Shown: one piece after another, positions 1 to 7,216 of the stretch
How positions within the stretch are numbered: the first letter of the stretch is position 1
Layout of the letters: each line of letters begins with the position of its first letter
Source: Atopobium sp. ICM42b
GTDB lineage: Bacteria > Actinomycetota > Coriobacteriia > Coriobacteriales > Atopobiaceae
Length of the DNA: 64,000 nt
Direction: 5' to 3'
Assembly: GCA_000564995.1 (NCBI GenBank)
Contig: JDFH01000006.1
Location: 124,001 to 188,000 of the forward strand
Notes under the pieces: model-generated
Database searches by the model: none
Told to the model about the DNA's origin: nothing
The model's input: only the letters and a program-made list of their open reading frames with translations
Position numbers and translations under genes: made by a program

Positions 1-251
1 ACTTTGGTTTTGAGCCCAAGAACCTGCGTCAATACGTTATGGCTGCAAACCGAGAATCTAGTATGTTTGCCAAGTCACTTGTCGTATATGCTAAAAAAGG
101 CGGGGGAGTTGAAGTTGACCACACTGACGAGACTCGTCAGCAGTTTATGGCTGCTCTGACCCGCATGTTAGGCCTCACCAATGCGGTTAGAAATGAACTT
201 ATCACTAAATTAGTTCGTGAATCTTTTAAGGATATGCATCTAGACGAGTAA
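1..251 (+). CDS. C-terminal fragment of an unrecognised protein (5' end outside window)
   Basis: An open frame runs from base 3 to a TAA at 249-251, giving about 82 residues that begin FGFEPKNLRQYVMAANRESS; it has no start inside the window, so the gene is truncated by the window edge. The fragment is soluble, mixed in charge, with no signal peptide or membrane segment. The internal Met at 39 is unlikely to be the real start because the frame stays open upstream and no ribosome site precedes it. I do not recognise a family and assign no function. It is followed 51 bases later by apt on the same strand. Confidence 0.6.
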   Translation, partial: FGFEPKNLRQYVMAANRESSMFAKSLVVYAKKGGGVEVDHTDETRQQFMAALTRMLGLTNAVRNELITKLVRESFKDMHLDE

Positions 252-302
252 TCTAGGTATATATAACTATTCATTGATTTTGATTTTGAATGTGAGGACA
301 TT

Positions 303-836
303 GTGTCTACGTATGATTATGAGAGTCATATCATTAGCATTCCTGATTATCCAGAGCCAGGCGTTATCTTTAAAGATGTAACTCCACTTTTTAAAGATCC
401 TGAGTGCTTCCACGCAGTTGTTGATGACATTGCAGAGCACTTTGCTGATGCGGGAATCACCAAGGTTATTGGTGCTGAGGCTCGTGGTTTTCTTGTTGGA
501 ACCCCTGTAGCCTACAAACTTGGTGCAGGCTTTGTTCCTGCTCGTAAGCCAGGCAAACTGCCTCGTGAGGTCTACGCACAGGCTTATGACCTGGAGTACG
601 GTACCAGCGAGCTTCAGATTCACACCGATGCTCTTACCCCAGATGACGTGGTTCTTATTGCTGATGACCTGGTTGCTACTGGCGGCACCTGCGTTGCTTG
701 TGCGCAACTTGCCGAGAAGGCCGGTGCAAAAGTAGCGGGCTTTGCGTTTGCACTTGAGCTTTGCTATCTGCACCCAAGGGAGATTATTGGTAAGTGCTTT
801 GACCAAGAGGTCTACACCCTTATTAAGGTTCAATAA
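303..836 (+). CDS. apt: Adenine phosphoribosyltransferase
   Basis: This 177-residue protein salvages adenine by joining it to PRPP to make AMP in the cytoplasm. The type I phosphoribosyltransferase PRPP-binding motif is VVLIADDLVATGG at residues 116-128, and the segment ARGFLVGTPVAYKLGAGFVPARKPGKLP (about 60-87) is typical of bacterial Apt. Length fits the family. The start is a GTG at 303, chosen because a GAGG-type ribosome site lies at 293-296. It stands alone, followed by a terminator-like hairpin. A purine permease gene lies about 7 kb away, so purine salvage is represented twice in the window. Confidence 0.96.
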   Translation: MSTYDYESHIISIPDYPEPGVIFKDVTPLFKDPECFHAVVDDIAEHFADAGITKVIGAEARGFLVGTPVAYKLGAGFVPARKPGKLPREVYAQAYDLEYGTSELQIHTDALTPDDVVLIADDLVATGGTCVACAQLAEKAGAKVAGFAFALELCYLHPREIIGKCFDQEVYTLIKVQ

Positions 837-875
837 GCTGAATCACTTACATCAGACTTACTTTAACCTGACAAT

Positions 876-920
876 GTTGGCTGACAAGACTACGTGCTTG
901 TCGGCCATTTGTCTTATTTA
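876..920 (+). terminator. Terminator-like hairpin after apt
   Basis: GGCTGACAAG (879-888) pairs with CTTGTCGGCC (897-906) with one G-U, loop of eight. The tail (ATTTGTCTTATTT) is only moderately T-rich, so termination is likely but not certain. Confidence 0.55.
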
Positions 921-1055
921 CATAAGCATTTTGTTAATGACAGTAAACTTGTTTGCAATACATAGAATTTCTCCATAATTGCAGGTCAAAGATAAATTTA
1001 TGCAATGATATTTGCCCGCTCCATGCTATATAACTGCACAAATAGTCTTTGAAAT

Positions 1056-1085
1056 TTGTATGAAATGTCATTTTCGGGGTAAACT
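1056..1085 (+). promoter_or_regulatory. Possible promoter for the P60 hydrolase leader
   Basis: TTGTAT (1056-1061) and TAAACT (1080-1085) are spaced 18 bases. A start about 1092-1095 would place the transcript's 5' end just before the structured leader stem that opens at 1100. The rest of 837-1055 is AT-rich and shows nothing else I can name. Confidence 0.4.
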
Positions 1086-1094
1086 ATTCAAATA

Positions 1095-1241
1095 CTCGAT
1101 AGGGTAGCTTCCTGTTTACACGGGTTTCTCGCTAAGAAATCGGCGAGTTGACTTTGATTTTTTATCAAATGAGCTATCCTAGATGGCAAAGCAAAGCAAC
1201 ACGTTGCCCAATTGATTTCGTGCTTTGCGGAAGGAGCTTAT
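1095..1241 (+). ncRNA. Structured 5' leader, riboswitch-like, class unknown
   Basis: An 11-bp stem (1100-1110 with 1171-1181) encloses three adjoining hairpins: CCTGT/ACGGG at 1111-1124, CTCGC/GCGAG at 1128-1147 and TTTGAT/ATCAAA at 1153-1169. A further 8-bp perfect stem GCAAAGCA/TGCTTTGC (1191-1198 with 1221-1228) ends directly at the ribosome site (GGAAGGAG, 1229-1236). An alternative GGCAA/TTGCC pairing (1185-1189 with 1204-1208) would compete with that last stem, as expected of a translation switch. I compared it from memory with the c-di-AMP (ydaO) consensus that often precedes NlpC/P60 genes in Actinobacteria and did not find its conserved core, so no class is assigned. Confidence 0.5.
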
Positions 1242-2360
1242 ATGTCACAGCGCCGATCTTTCACAAGACGAGACGCTCTCTTATTTGCAGGTCTTGGTGT
1301 AGCTGCTACGCTGCTTACCCCAGCCAAGCTATTCGCAGACCCACAAAGCGATCTTGAGGCCGCATCTGCCCAGCTAGACTCTCTTGGTGCAGCTCTTGCA
1401 GAGGCCATGGATAACCTTAACGAGAAAACCTATGCACTTGACGCCACCAACAACAAAATTGGTGAGGTTCAGGAGCAGATTGCAGAGACTACAGACCAGC
1501 TCAATAAGCAGCGTCTTGTCCTTTCTGCAGCAATGAAGAGTGCTTATAAGGCAGGCCCACAGGAGACTTTGGACTTCCTCCTTGGAGCATCGAGCCCAGA
1601 GGACTTTGTCAGCCGCGTCTACTATATGGACCGCACCAGCAAGCAGGAGGCTGACTCCATCAATACCGTCAAGGCTCTTGGTGACCAGCTTCAGGCTCAG
1701 CAGCTTGAGCTTCAGGCTGAGCAAGAGAACCTTCAGGCTCAGGTCGCTGAGATGAAGACCACCGCAGATGGTCTTCAGAGCCAGGTTGCAGAGGCTAAGG
1801 CTTACTATGACTCCCTTGATGCTGAGGTAAAAGCTCAGCTTGCCGCTCAGGAGGCTGCATCAGCTAACAACAACGTTGCTTATGCAATTGAGACTGTTAC
1901 TCGTGAGACTCCTTCTAACAGCTCAGAGTCTAACGATAGCTCCTCTAACGATTCCAGCTCTAGCTCTTCAAGCTCTAGTTCAAGCAGTTCGAGCAGCTCT
2001 AGCAGCTCTAGCAGTAGTTCTAACAGCAGCTCTAACTCTGGCGGCGGATCTTACTCCGGTGGTGGCGGTGGCTACCCAGCTGCAGGCGGCGGCGTTGCAA
2101 CTGCATATGCATGCATTGGCTATCCATACGTCTGGGGTGGAGCTTCTCCTGCTTCCGGCTTTGACTGTGGTGGCCTGGTTTACTACTGCTTCCTCGGCTA
2201 CCGTGCAGGTACCGCAGGAACCATCGGCCGTGCTATTCGCGCCGCTGGTAACTGGCATGATTCCCTAGACGAGCTCAACTATGGCGATATTGTCTTTACC
2301 CGTGCAGGCTATGAGCACGTTGGAATCTACATCGGTGGTGGTCGTATGATCCACAGCTAA
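1242..2360 (+). CDS. Secreted NlpC/P60 peptidoglycan hydrolase with coiled coil and Ser-rich linker; 3' frameshift
   Basis: The ATG at 1242 is preferred over upstream in-frame starts because AAGGAG sits at 1231-1236. Residues 1-34 form a signal peptide with a twin-arginine-like FTRRDALLF motif. Residues about 38-225 are a PcsB-like coiled coil, followed by a long poly-Ser tract and a Gly-rich stretch, then an NlpC/P60 domain with Cys309 (FDCGG), His359 (EHVGI) and a third polar residue His371 (RMIHS). The reading frame stops at 2358-2360, but the next frame continues NESVGVIEGPVYACYGGGPFSG to a TAA at 2425-2427, so about 22 residues have been cut off by a one- or two-base indel near 2358. The triad is kept, so activity could survive; a sequencing error is also possible. 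Likely role: peptide cross-link hydrolysis at the cell wall. Confidence 0.85.
   Translation: MSQRRSFTRRDALLFAGLGVAATLLTPAKLFADPQSDLEAASAQLDSLGAALAEAMDNLNEKTYALDATNNKIGEVQEQIAETTDQLNKQRLVLSAAMKSAYKAGPQETLDFLLGASSPEDFVSRVYYMDRTSKQEADSINTVKALGDQLQAQQLELQAEQENLQAQVAEMKTTADGLQSQVAEAKAYYDSLDAEVKAQLAAQEAASANNNVAYAIETVTRETPSNSSESNDSSSNDSSSSSSSSSSSSSSSSSSSSSSSNSSSNSGGGSYSGGGGGYPAAGGGVATAYACIGYPYVWGGASPASGFDCGGLVYYCFLGYRAGTAGTIGRAIRAAGNWHDSLDELNYGDIVFTRAGYEHVGIYIGGGRMIHS
1912..2037 (+). repeat. Poly-serine coding tract
   Basis: Tandem AGC/TCT/AGT serine codons encode a nearly pure serine run broken by a few Asn, Asp and Glu. It acts as a flexible linker between coiled coil and hydrolase domain. Such tracts change length readily by slippage. 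Confidence 0.8.
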
Positions 2361-2458
2361 CGAGTCTGTCGGTGTTATCGAGGGTCCTGTTTATGCTTGC
2401 TATGGTGGAGGACCATTCTCCGGCTAACGTACAATTTCTGTACACAGTTTTAACTCAC

Positions 2459-2505
2459 GCACGTAAAGTCGTACAATATCCAAGTACGCTTTACGTGCTT
2501 TTTTA
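2459..2505 (+). terminator. Rho-independent terminator after the P60 hydrolase
   Basis: GCACGTAAAG (2459-2468) pairs perfectly with CTTTACGTGC (2489-2498), with an inner GTAC/GTAC helix, followed by TTTTTTA. Confidence 0.88.
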
Positions 2506-2531
2506 TTAACCATAGACTGCTAGGGGAGATT

Positions 2532-4118
2532 GTGGCGTTTCATCTCAAACATAAGACAAACATTATTGAGCGTCACTTTTCTCGTAGATTTCAGGTAGCC
2601 CTTATTGGAGAAGGCCTGCTTGTTGGCCTTTTGGGTGGCGGCGTAGTCACGCTGTATCGCCTTTGTCTTTCTTTTGCAGAAGCTCAAATGCGCTCCATTA
2701 CTCAATCAATCGCAGGTAATTGGCCATATATGGCTCTCTGGTTTGTTGTTCTGATTATTCTTATGGCGGCCGTTTGCCTACTCATGAAGTTTGAACCCTA
2801 CACCGCTGGCTCTGGAATCCCTCAGACCAACGCTGAGGTCATGGGATCTGCCGATATGCCTTGGTATCGAGTTCTTCCTGTTAAGTTTATCCAGGGCGTT
2901 CTAGTTGCCTTTGGTGGCCTTTCTATGGGTCGAGAAGGCCCATCAGTCCAGTTAGGCGCTGTTTCTGGTAAAGCGGTCTCAAAGTTCCTCAAGCGTAAAA
3001 GGGGAGAAGAACGTCTTCTGGTAACCTGTGGTGCAGCTGCGGGTATGTCAGCTGCTTTTCATGCCCCTCTTACGGGCACACTTTTTGCTATCGAAGAGAT
3101 CCAGAAGGAGTTTCATGCTCCACTGATTATCTCGGCAATGACCGCTTCAGTAGGTGCCGACTTCCTAGTTTCTAACGTCCTTGGTATGAAGCCAGTTCTT
3201 CAGCTTCCATACGTGGCACCATTACCTCATGTCGACTTTGCATTTGTTCTTATCGTCGGTTTTACCTGCGGTTTATTAGGAGCGCTCCACAATAAAGGAA
3301 TGTTCTTTGCCCAGGGGCTATACAAAAGGATAACTAAGTTTGCGCCTTTCTCGAGGCTCATTATTCCATTCATGCTGGCTGGAATTATGGCTTTTACCTG
3401 GCCAGATCTTCTTTGTGGCGGTGACGCCATTATCGAGAAAATCAAAGAGCCAGCAACACTTACTGAGCTCATGGTTATAGCGCTTTTGCTTGGTAAATAC
3501 TTCTTTACCACAACCTGTTTTGCTGCTGGAACGCCTGGTGGAACTCTCTTTCCTATGGTTGTTATGGGAACGCTTGTTGGAACACTGTTTGCCCTGGTAG
3601 CAACCCATGTTTTTGGCATACCTATGGCATATGCACCAAACTTTATTGCAATGGGTGTTGCAGGCATTTTTGCCGGAGCAGTAAGAGCGCCCGTCACCGG
3701 AGTAGTGCTTATATTTGAGCTCACAGGTTCTCTTGAGGCACTTATGGCTATGTCAGCAGTTGCAATCGTGTCCTACGTAACCGCAAATATCCTGCGTGTT
3801 GACCCATTCTACGAGCACTTACTTGCAGAATTCTTGGCTTCTCAGCAAGGGGAGTCTAAACCAACATTAGATTCTGGCGAGAAAATCCTTCATGAGTTCA
3901 CCATTGGTCAGGGAAGCCCTGTTGAAGGCAAATTGCTCCAAGATATCCCATGGCCAGACAAAGTAAGGGTTGTAACTATTGATCGTGCGGGTTTGGAAAT
4001 TATTCCAACGGGTCAAACTGAATTGATGGCACTCGACAAGATTCTTGTTATTTATGATGAGATGTATGAAAGCGATGTCATGATTAAATTGAATGTCATG
4101 ACCGACTCATCGGTATAG
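2532..4118 (+). CDS. ClC-family chloride channel or H+/Cl- antiporter with C-terminal RCK_C-like domain
   Basis: The 528-residue membrane protein carries the ClC signature loops: GSGIPQ at 93-98, GREGPSVQ at 133-140 with the gating glutamate Glu136, and GTPGGTLFP around 335. About ten or more hydrophobic segments fill residues 20-430. The last 90 residues (after LASQQGESK) are soluble and resemble the TrkA-C/RCK_C ligand-binding fold attached to some bacterial ClC proteins. The start is a GTG at 2532 behind AGGGGAG (2522-2528). It is a single-gene unit bounded by terminators. Anion exchange for acid or fluoride tolerance is plausible from the family, but which ion it carries cannot be read from the sequence. 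Confidence 0.93.
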   Translation: MAFHLKHKTNIIERHFSRRFQVALIGEGLLVGLLGGGVVTLYRLCLSFAEAQMRSITQSIAGNWPYMALWFVVLIILMAAVCLLMKFEPYTAGSGIPQTNAEVMGSADMPWYRVLPVKFIQGVLVAFGGLSMGREGPSVQLGAVSGKAVSKFLKRKRGEERLLVTCGAAAGMSAAFHAPLTGTLFAIEEIQKEFHAPLIISAMTASVGADFLVSNVLGMKPVLQLPYVAPLPHVDFAFVLIVGFTCGLLGALHNKGMFFAQGLYKRITKFAPFSRLIIPFMLAGIMAFTWPDLLCGGDAIIEKIKEPATLTELMVIALLLGKYFFTTTCFAAGTPGGTLFPMVVMGTLVGTLFALVATHVFGIPMAYAPNFIAMGVAGIFAGAVRAPVTGVVLIFELTGSLEALMAMSAVAIVSYVTANILRVDPFYEHLLAEFLASQQGESKPTLDSGEKILHEFTIGQGSPVEGKLLQDIPWPDKVRVVTIDRAGLEIIPTGQTELMALDKILVIYDEMYESDVMIKLNVMTDSSV

Positions 4119-4146
4119 CGCTTATCACTGCCACACGCGTTAACAC

Positions 4147-4179
4147 AAAGGAGAGGGGTTTCAAATCCTTCTCCTTTTT
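4147..4179 (+). terminator. Terminator after the ClC gene
   Basis: AAAGGAGAGG (4147-4156) pairs with CCTTCTCCTTT (4167-4177) with one bulge, followed by TTC and T-rich DNA. Confidence 0.72.
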
Positions 4180-4760
4180 CTTCAATTCATTAGTTTACAT
4201 AATATCGATTATCAGACTTTTACATACTATTATATAAATAGTATCGACTGCAATAGTATACAGAGTTTCAATCACATTATTATTACCCAGAAAATGAGCC
4301 TCTGAGAGCCTTTCTAAGCCACGATATTAATTACTTATGAGTAATTACACCTACAGCTCTATAAACTATATTTGATGACATGATAAATTTGATGATTATT
4401 CAATTTGATAAGTTGGCGACAATACTGAATCTTTTATTTATAAAATGACTTTCTTTGTATCTCTCTCTAAAACTAATTTTTAGAACTGAACGTTTTTATA
4501 GTTATACATATTGATAAATCATCTTGGAATAATTTAATAACAGAGCTTTATATAATCAATGTATTGATGATACAAAATTACACCGCATCATACTTCATTG
4601 TATGCTTTTGACCTTTTACTCCCCTTTTATATATCAAATAAGCAATCTACCTGCATAAATATAATAAATAGGCAGGTAGATTAGGTAAAAATTCTTCTAT
4701 ACAGTCAAACAATATATAATAATTGTACATCCGAAAATCACGGTCTTAAGGAAACATACT
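4180..4760. other. AT-rich intergenic region of about 580 bp (island entry)
   Basis: This stretch is far more AT-rich than the flanking core genes and has no open frame worth calling. It contains an ATACTATT...AATAGTAT palindrome at 4224-4244 with a further AATAGTAT at 4252-4259, and an 11-bp perfect inverted repeat at 4644-4682. A TATAAT at 4715-4720, 17 bases from TTCTTC (4692-4697), may be the promoter of the following gene. Confidence 0.6.
4644..4682. repeat. 11-bp inverted repeat upstream of the methyltransferase gene
   Basis: AATCTACCTGC (4644-4654) and GCAGGTAGATT (4672-4682) are exact reverse complements around a 17-base A/T spacer. It could be an operator, an attenuation hairpin or a relic of the island's junction. 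There is no T-tract on the plus side strong enough to call a terminator. Confidence 0.6.
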
Positions 4761-5522
4761 ATGGAAAAACAAGCACTTCTCGCCCAATGGCTTCATGAAC
4801 AAGAAATTGCTCATATCAAGGGATGGGATTTCTCCCATATTAGGAACAGATATAAAGAAGAGGATGATCTTCCATGGGACTTTGGAAGTATCATCAAATC
4901 CTATCTACACGATACTGATTATCTATTAGATATGGAAACGGGTGGTGGAGAATTTCTTTTGTCTTTTCTCACCAATCCTAAACAGACTGCAGCAATTGAA
5001 GGTTATGCTCCAAACATCAAACTGTGTGAAGAGAGACTCCTTCCTTTAGGGATAGACTTTAAGGCAGCTGACGGAGGAGATGAGCTTCCGTTTGAAGATG
5101 ATTACTTTGATCTTGTTACCAACAGACACGGTAAATACAACATACAAGAACTAAAAAGAATTCTTAAAAGTGGAGGTATGTTTCTTACGCAACAGGTTGG
5201 CGCTGAGAATGACAGGGACCTGGTAGAGCTTCTACTAGGAGATATCGAGCTTCCCTTTCCTAAAGCTTATTTAAGTATTGCCAGACAAGAATTCATAGAT
5301 AATGGATTTGACATTATTGAGGAAGCTGAAGCCTATAGGCCAATAGAATTTTATGATGTAGGTGCTCTTGTTTGGTTTGCAAGAATCATTGACTGGGAAT
5401 TCCCATACTTTGAAGTCAAAAAATACCAAGAGAACCTCTTTAAAGCTCAGAAAATTATTGAGCAAGATGGCGTAATCAAGGGAAAAATTCATCGATACTA
5501 CTTTGTGGCGAGGAAAAAGTAA
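4761..5522 (+). CDS. Class I SAM-dependent methyltransferase
   Basis: The 253-residue protein has SAM-binding motif I as LLDMETGGGEFL (55-66) and a later FDLVTNRHGKYNIQELKRILKSGGMFLTQ block (116-144) typical of small-molecule class I methyltransferases. The substrate is unknown. AAGGAAA precedes the ATG. It opens a four-gene, same-strand cluster of AT-rich genes with GrpB, VOC and GNAT proteins, a combination of general-purpose modifying enzymes often found among recently acquired detoxification or drug-modification genes. Base composition differs from neighbouring core genes, which suggests transfer, probably from a low-GC Gram-positive. Confidence 0.85.
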   Translation: MEKQALLAQWLHEQEIAHIKGWDFSHIRNRYKEEDDLPWDFGSIIKSYLHDTDYLLDMETGGGEFLLSFLTNPKQTAAIEGYAPNIKLCEERLLPLGIDFKAADGGDELPFEDDYFDLVTNRHGKYNIQELKRILKSGGMFLTQQVGAENDRDLVELLLGDIELPFPKAYLSIARQEFIDNGFDIIEEAEAYRPIEFYDVGALVWFARIIDWEFPYFEVKKYQENLFKAQKIIEQDGVIKGKIHRYYFVARKK

Positions 5523-5569
5523 TATATCAAGACAAATTTAGGAGACTATCAAAGAAGAAAAAGAAAACT

Positions 5570-6142
5570 ATGAAAGTAGAAAAAGAACTATCAGAAATGT
5601 CTCTGAACGAATTATGGGAACTTTTCCCAATATTTCTTGTCGAACACAATGACAAATGGGATGCATTTTATAGTGAAATGGAAGCTAAGCTGCGATGTGT
5701 TTTACCTCAACACTCTATAAAAAGGATTAGTCATATTGGTAGTACCGCAGTTCCTGGAATATGGGCAAAAGATATAGTCGACGTTCTTGTTGAAATTTCA
5801 ACAGATTCTAATATCGAATGTATTGCGCAACTTATCGAACGCAGTGGACTTCTGCAAATGTCAACGGAAGATCGCAGAATATCTTTGAACTCTGGTTATA
5901 CTAAAAATGGGTTTGCCGATAAGGTCTTTCACATTCATCTCCGATATGTCGGAGATAACGATGAACTGTATTTTCGAGATTACCTGAAAGACCATCCACA
6001 GATTGCAAAAGAATACGAAACGTTGAAATTGGGTTTATGGAAACAATTTGAACACAATAGAGATGCTTATACAGAAGCTAAAACAAAATTCATCAGAAAA
6101 TGGACTGCTGTAGCAAAGAGTGATTACGCTGGGCGTTATTGA
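5570..6142 (+). CDS. GrpB family protein (nucleotidyltransferase-like)
   Basis: The 190-residue protein contains the GrpB signature HIGSTAVPGIWAKDIVDVLV at residues 55-74, which resembles the active-site strand of nucleotidyltransferases. GrpB-family proteins are found alone or fused to other enzymes and lack a firm function. The ATG at 5570 follows 47 bases after the methyltransferase stop without a strong ribosome site (only AAAGAAGAAAAAG upstream). It belongs to the AT-rich island and is probably cotranscribed with the genes on either side. Confidence 0.85.
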   Translation: MKVEKELSEMSLNELWELFPIFLVEHNDKWDAFYSEMEAKLRCVLPQHSIKRISHIGSTAVPGIWAKDIVDVLVEISTDSNIECIAQLIERSGLLQMSTEDRRISLNSGYTKNGFADKVFHIHLRYVGDNDELYFRDYLKDHPQIAKEYETLKLGLWKQFEHNRDAYTEAKTKFIRKWTAVAKSDYAGRY

Positions 6143-6183
6143 CTAGAAGAACAAAATGCAGTCATAGATTTTCGGAGACAGCC

Positions 6184-6567
6184 ATGAGAATTGAACATAT
6201 CGCACTGTATGTAAACGATTTAGAGAGTGCTCGACGGTTTTTTGTAAAGCACTTTGGAGCAACATCCAACGATGGCTATCATAATCCTCAAACGGATTTT
6301 CGCTCGTACTTCCTTTCCTTCGATAAAGGTGCACGACTTGAAATCATGAACAAACCTAAAATGTCAGATTTACCAAAAGAGATCAACCGCACGGGATACG
6401 CTCATATTGCATTTAGTATCGGAAGTAAAGAAAAGGTAGATACCCTCACTGCAGAGTTGAAAGCAGACGGCTATGAAGTCATCAGCGGACCAAGAACAAC
6501 CGGAGATGGATATTATGAAAGTTGCATTATTGCCCTTGAAGACAATCAAATTGAAATTACGGTTTAA
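6184..6567 (+). CDS. VOC (glyoxalase/bleomycin-resistance fold) protein
   Basis: The start is set at ATG 6184 because GGAG lies at 6173-6176 and the family begins MRIEHIALYVND; the frame is open upstream to 6139 but that part has no support. The 127-residue protein contains the paired beta-alpha-beta repeats of the VOC fold, with likely metal ligands His5, Glu55 (ARLEIMN), His79 (GYAHIAF) and Glu near the end (NQIEITV). Members include glyoxalase I, fosfomycin thiol transferases and drug-binding proteins. The substrate cannot be told here. It is the third gene of the AT-rich island. Confidence 0.85.
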   Translation: MRIEHIALYVNDLESARRFFVKHFGATSNDGYHNPQTDFRSYFLSFDKGARLEIMNKPKMSDLPKEINRTGYAHIAFSIGSKEKVDTLTAELKADGYEVISGPRTTGDGYYESCIIALEDNQIEITV

Positions 6568-6596
6568 CTAAAAATTTAATTATCTCAAGGAGTTAC

Positions 6597-7124
6597 ATGA
6601 AGATCGCTCTTATAAAACCAACTGAAGAAAATAAAGCACAGCTCATAGAGATGCTTGATGAGTGGAAACATGATATCGAGACAAATCATACAAATCCATC
6701 TCCAAGACGCATTTTTAGATTTGATCACCATGACTTTACAAACTATCTTGAACAACTAGACGAAAAGGAACCAGTTCCAGCTGACCGAGTGCCTACAACA
6801 ACCCTCTTTTGCTATGACTACGATAAAGACATTTTTGTTGGAGCTGTAAATATTCGCCATTGCCTTGATGAGGGACTTCTACATAGTGGTGGACATATTG
6901 GTGATGGAATTCGACCAAGTGAGAGAAGAAAAGGCTATGCAACAGCAATGATTGCGCTTGCACTCAAAGAGTGTAAGAAACTTGGTATTGAGCGTGTTCT
7001 CATGTGCTGTCGTAAAGATAATATCGGCTCGGCAAAGTCTATTATCAATAACGGCGGAATACTCGAAAACGAAGTCCTTGATGAGGACAATGTACTTACG
7101 CAAAGATATTGGATTGACCTTTAG
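6597..7124 (+). CDS. GNAT family N-acetyltransferase
   Basis: The 175-residue protein has the acetyl-CoA binding motif A as RRKGYAT at residues 110-116 after a GGHIGDGIRPS strand, and a following LGIERVLMCCRKDNIGSAKSIINNGG helix-strand typical of GNAT enzymes. The ribosome site AAGGAG is six bases before the ATG. It ends the AT-rich island and is followed at once by a TTCTCGCC motif copy (7131-7138) and a strong terminator. The acceptor substrate is unknown. Confidence 0.88.
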   Translation: MKIALIKPTEENKAQLIEMLDEWKHDIETNHTNPSPRRIFRFDHHDFTNYLEQLDEKEPVPADRVPTTTLFCYDYDKDIFVGAVNIRHCLDEGLLHSGGHIGDGIRPSERRKGYATAMIALALKECKKLGIERVLMCCRKDNIGSAKSIINNGGILENEVLDEDNVLTQRYWIDL

Positions 7125-7149
7125 TAGTTCTTCTCGCCAAAGAAATAAT

Positions 7150-7182
7150 AAGGGGACCGTAATTGCTTGCGGTCCCCTTTTG
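7150..7182. terminator. Bidirectional terminator between the island and trxB
   Basis: AAGGGGACCG (7150-7159) pairs with CGGTCCCCTT (7170-7179) and is followed by TTTT-type bases on the plus side; the minus side is TTATTATTTC. It separates two convergent transcription units. Confidence 0.85.
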
Positions 7183-7216
7183 GTATCAAACTTTAAAGCT
7201 TCTTATCGAGAAACTC

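Noticed and set aside
742..978. 78-residue open frame overlapping apt and its terminator
   Set aside because: It is a frame shadow of apt extended into AT-rich DNA, without a ribosome site.
1095..1241. c-di-AMP (ydaO) riboswitch call for the P60 leader
   Set aside because: The conserved ydaO core elements were not found by eye, so the class is left open.
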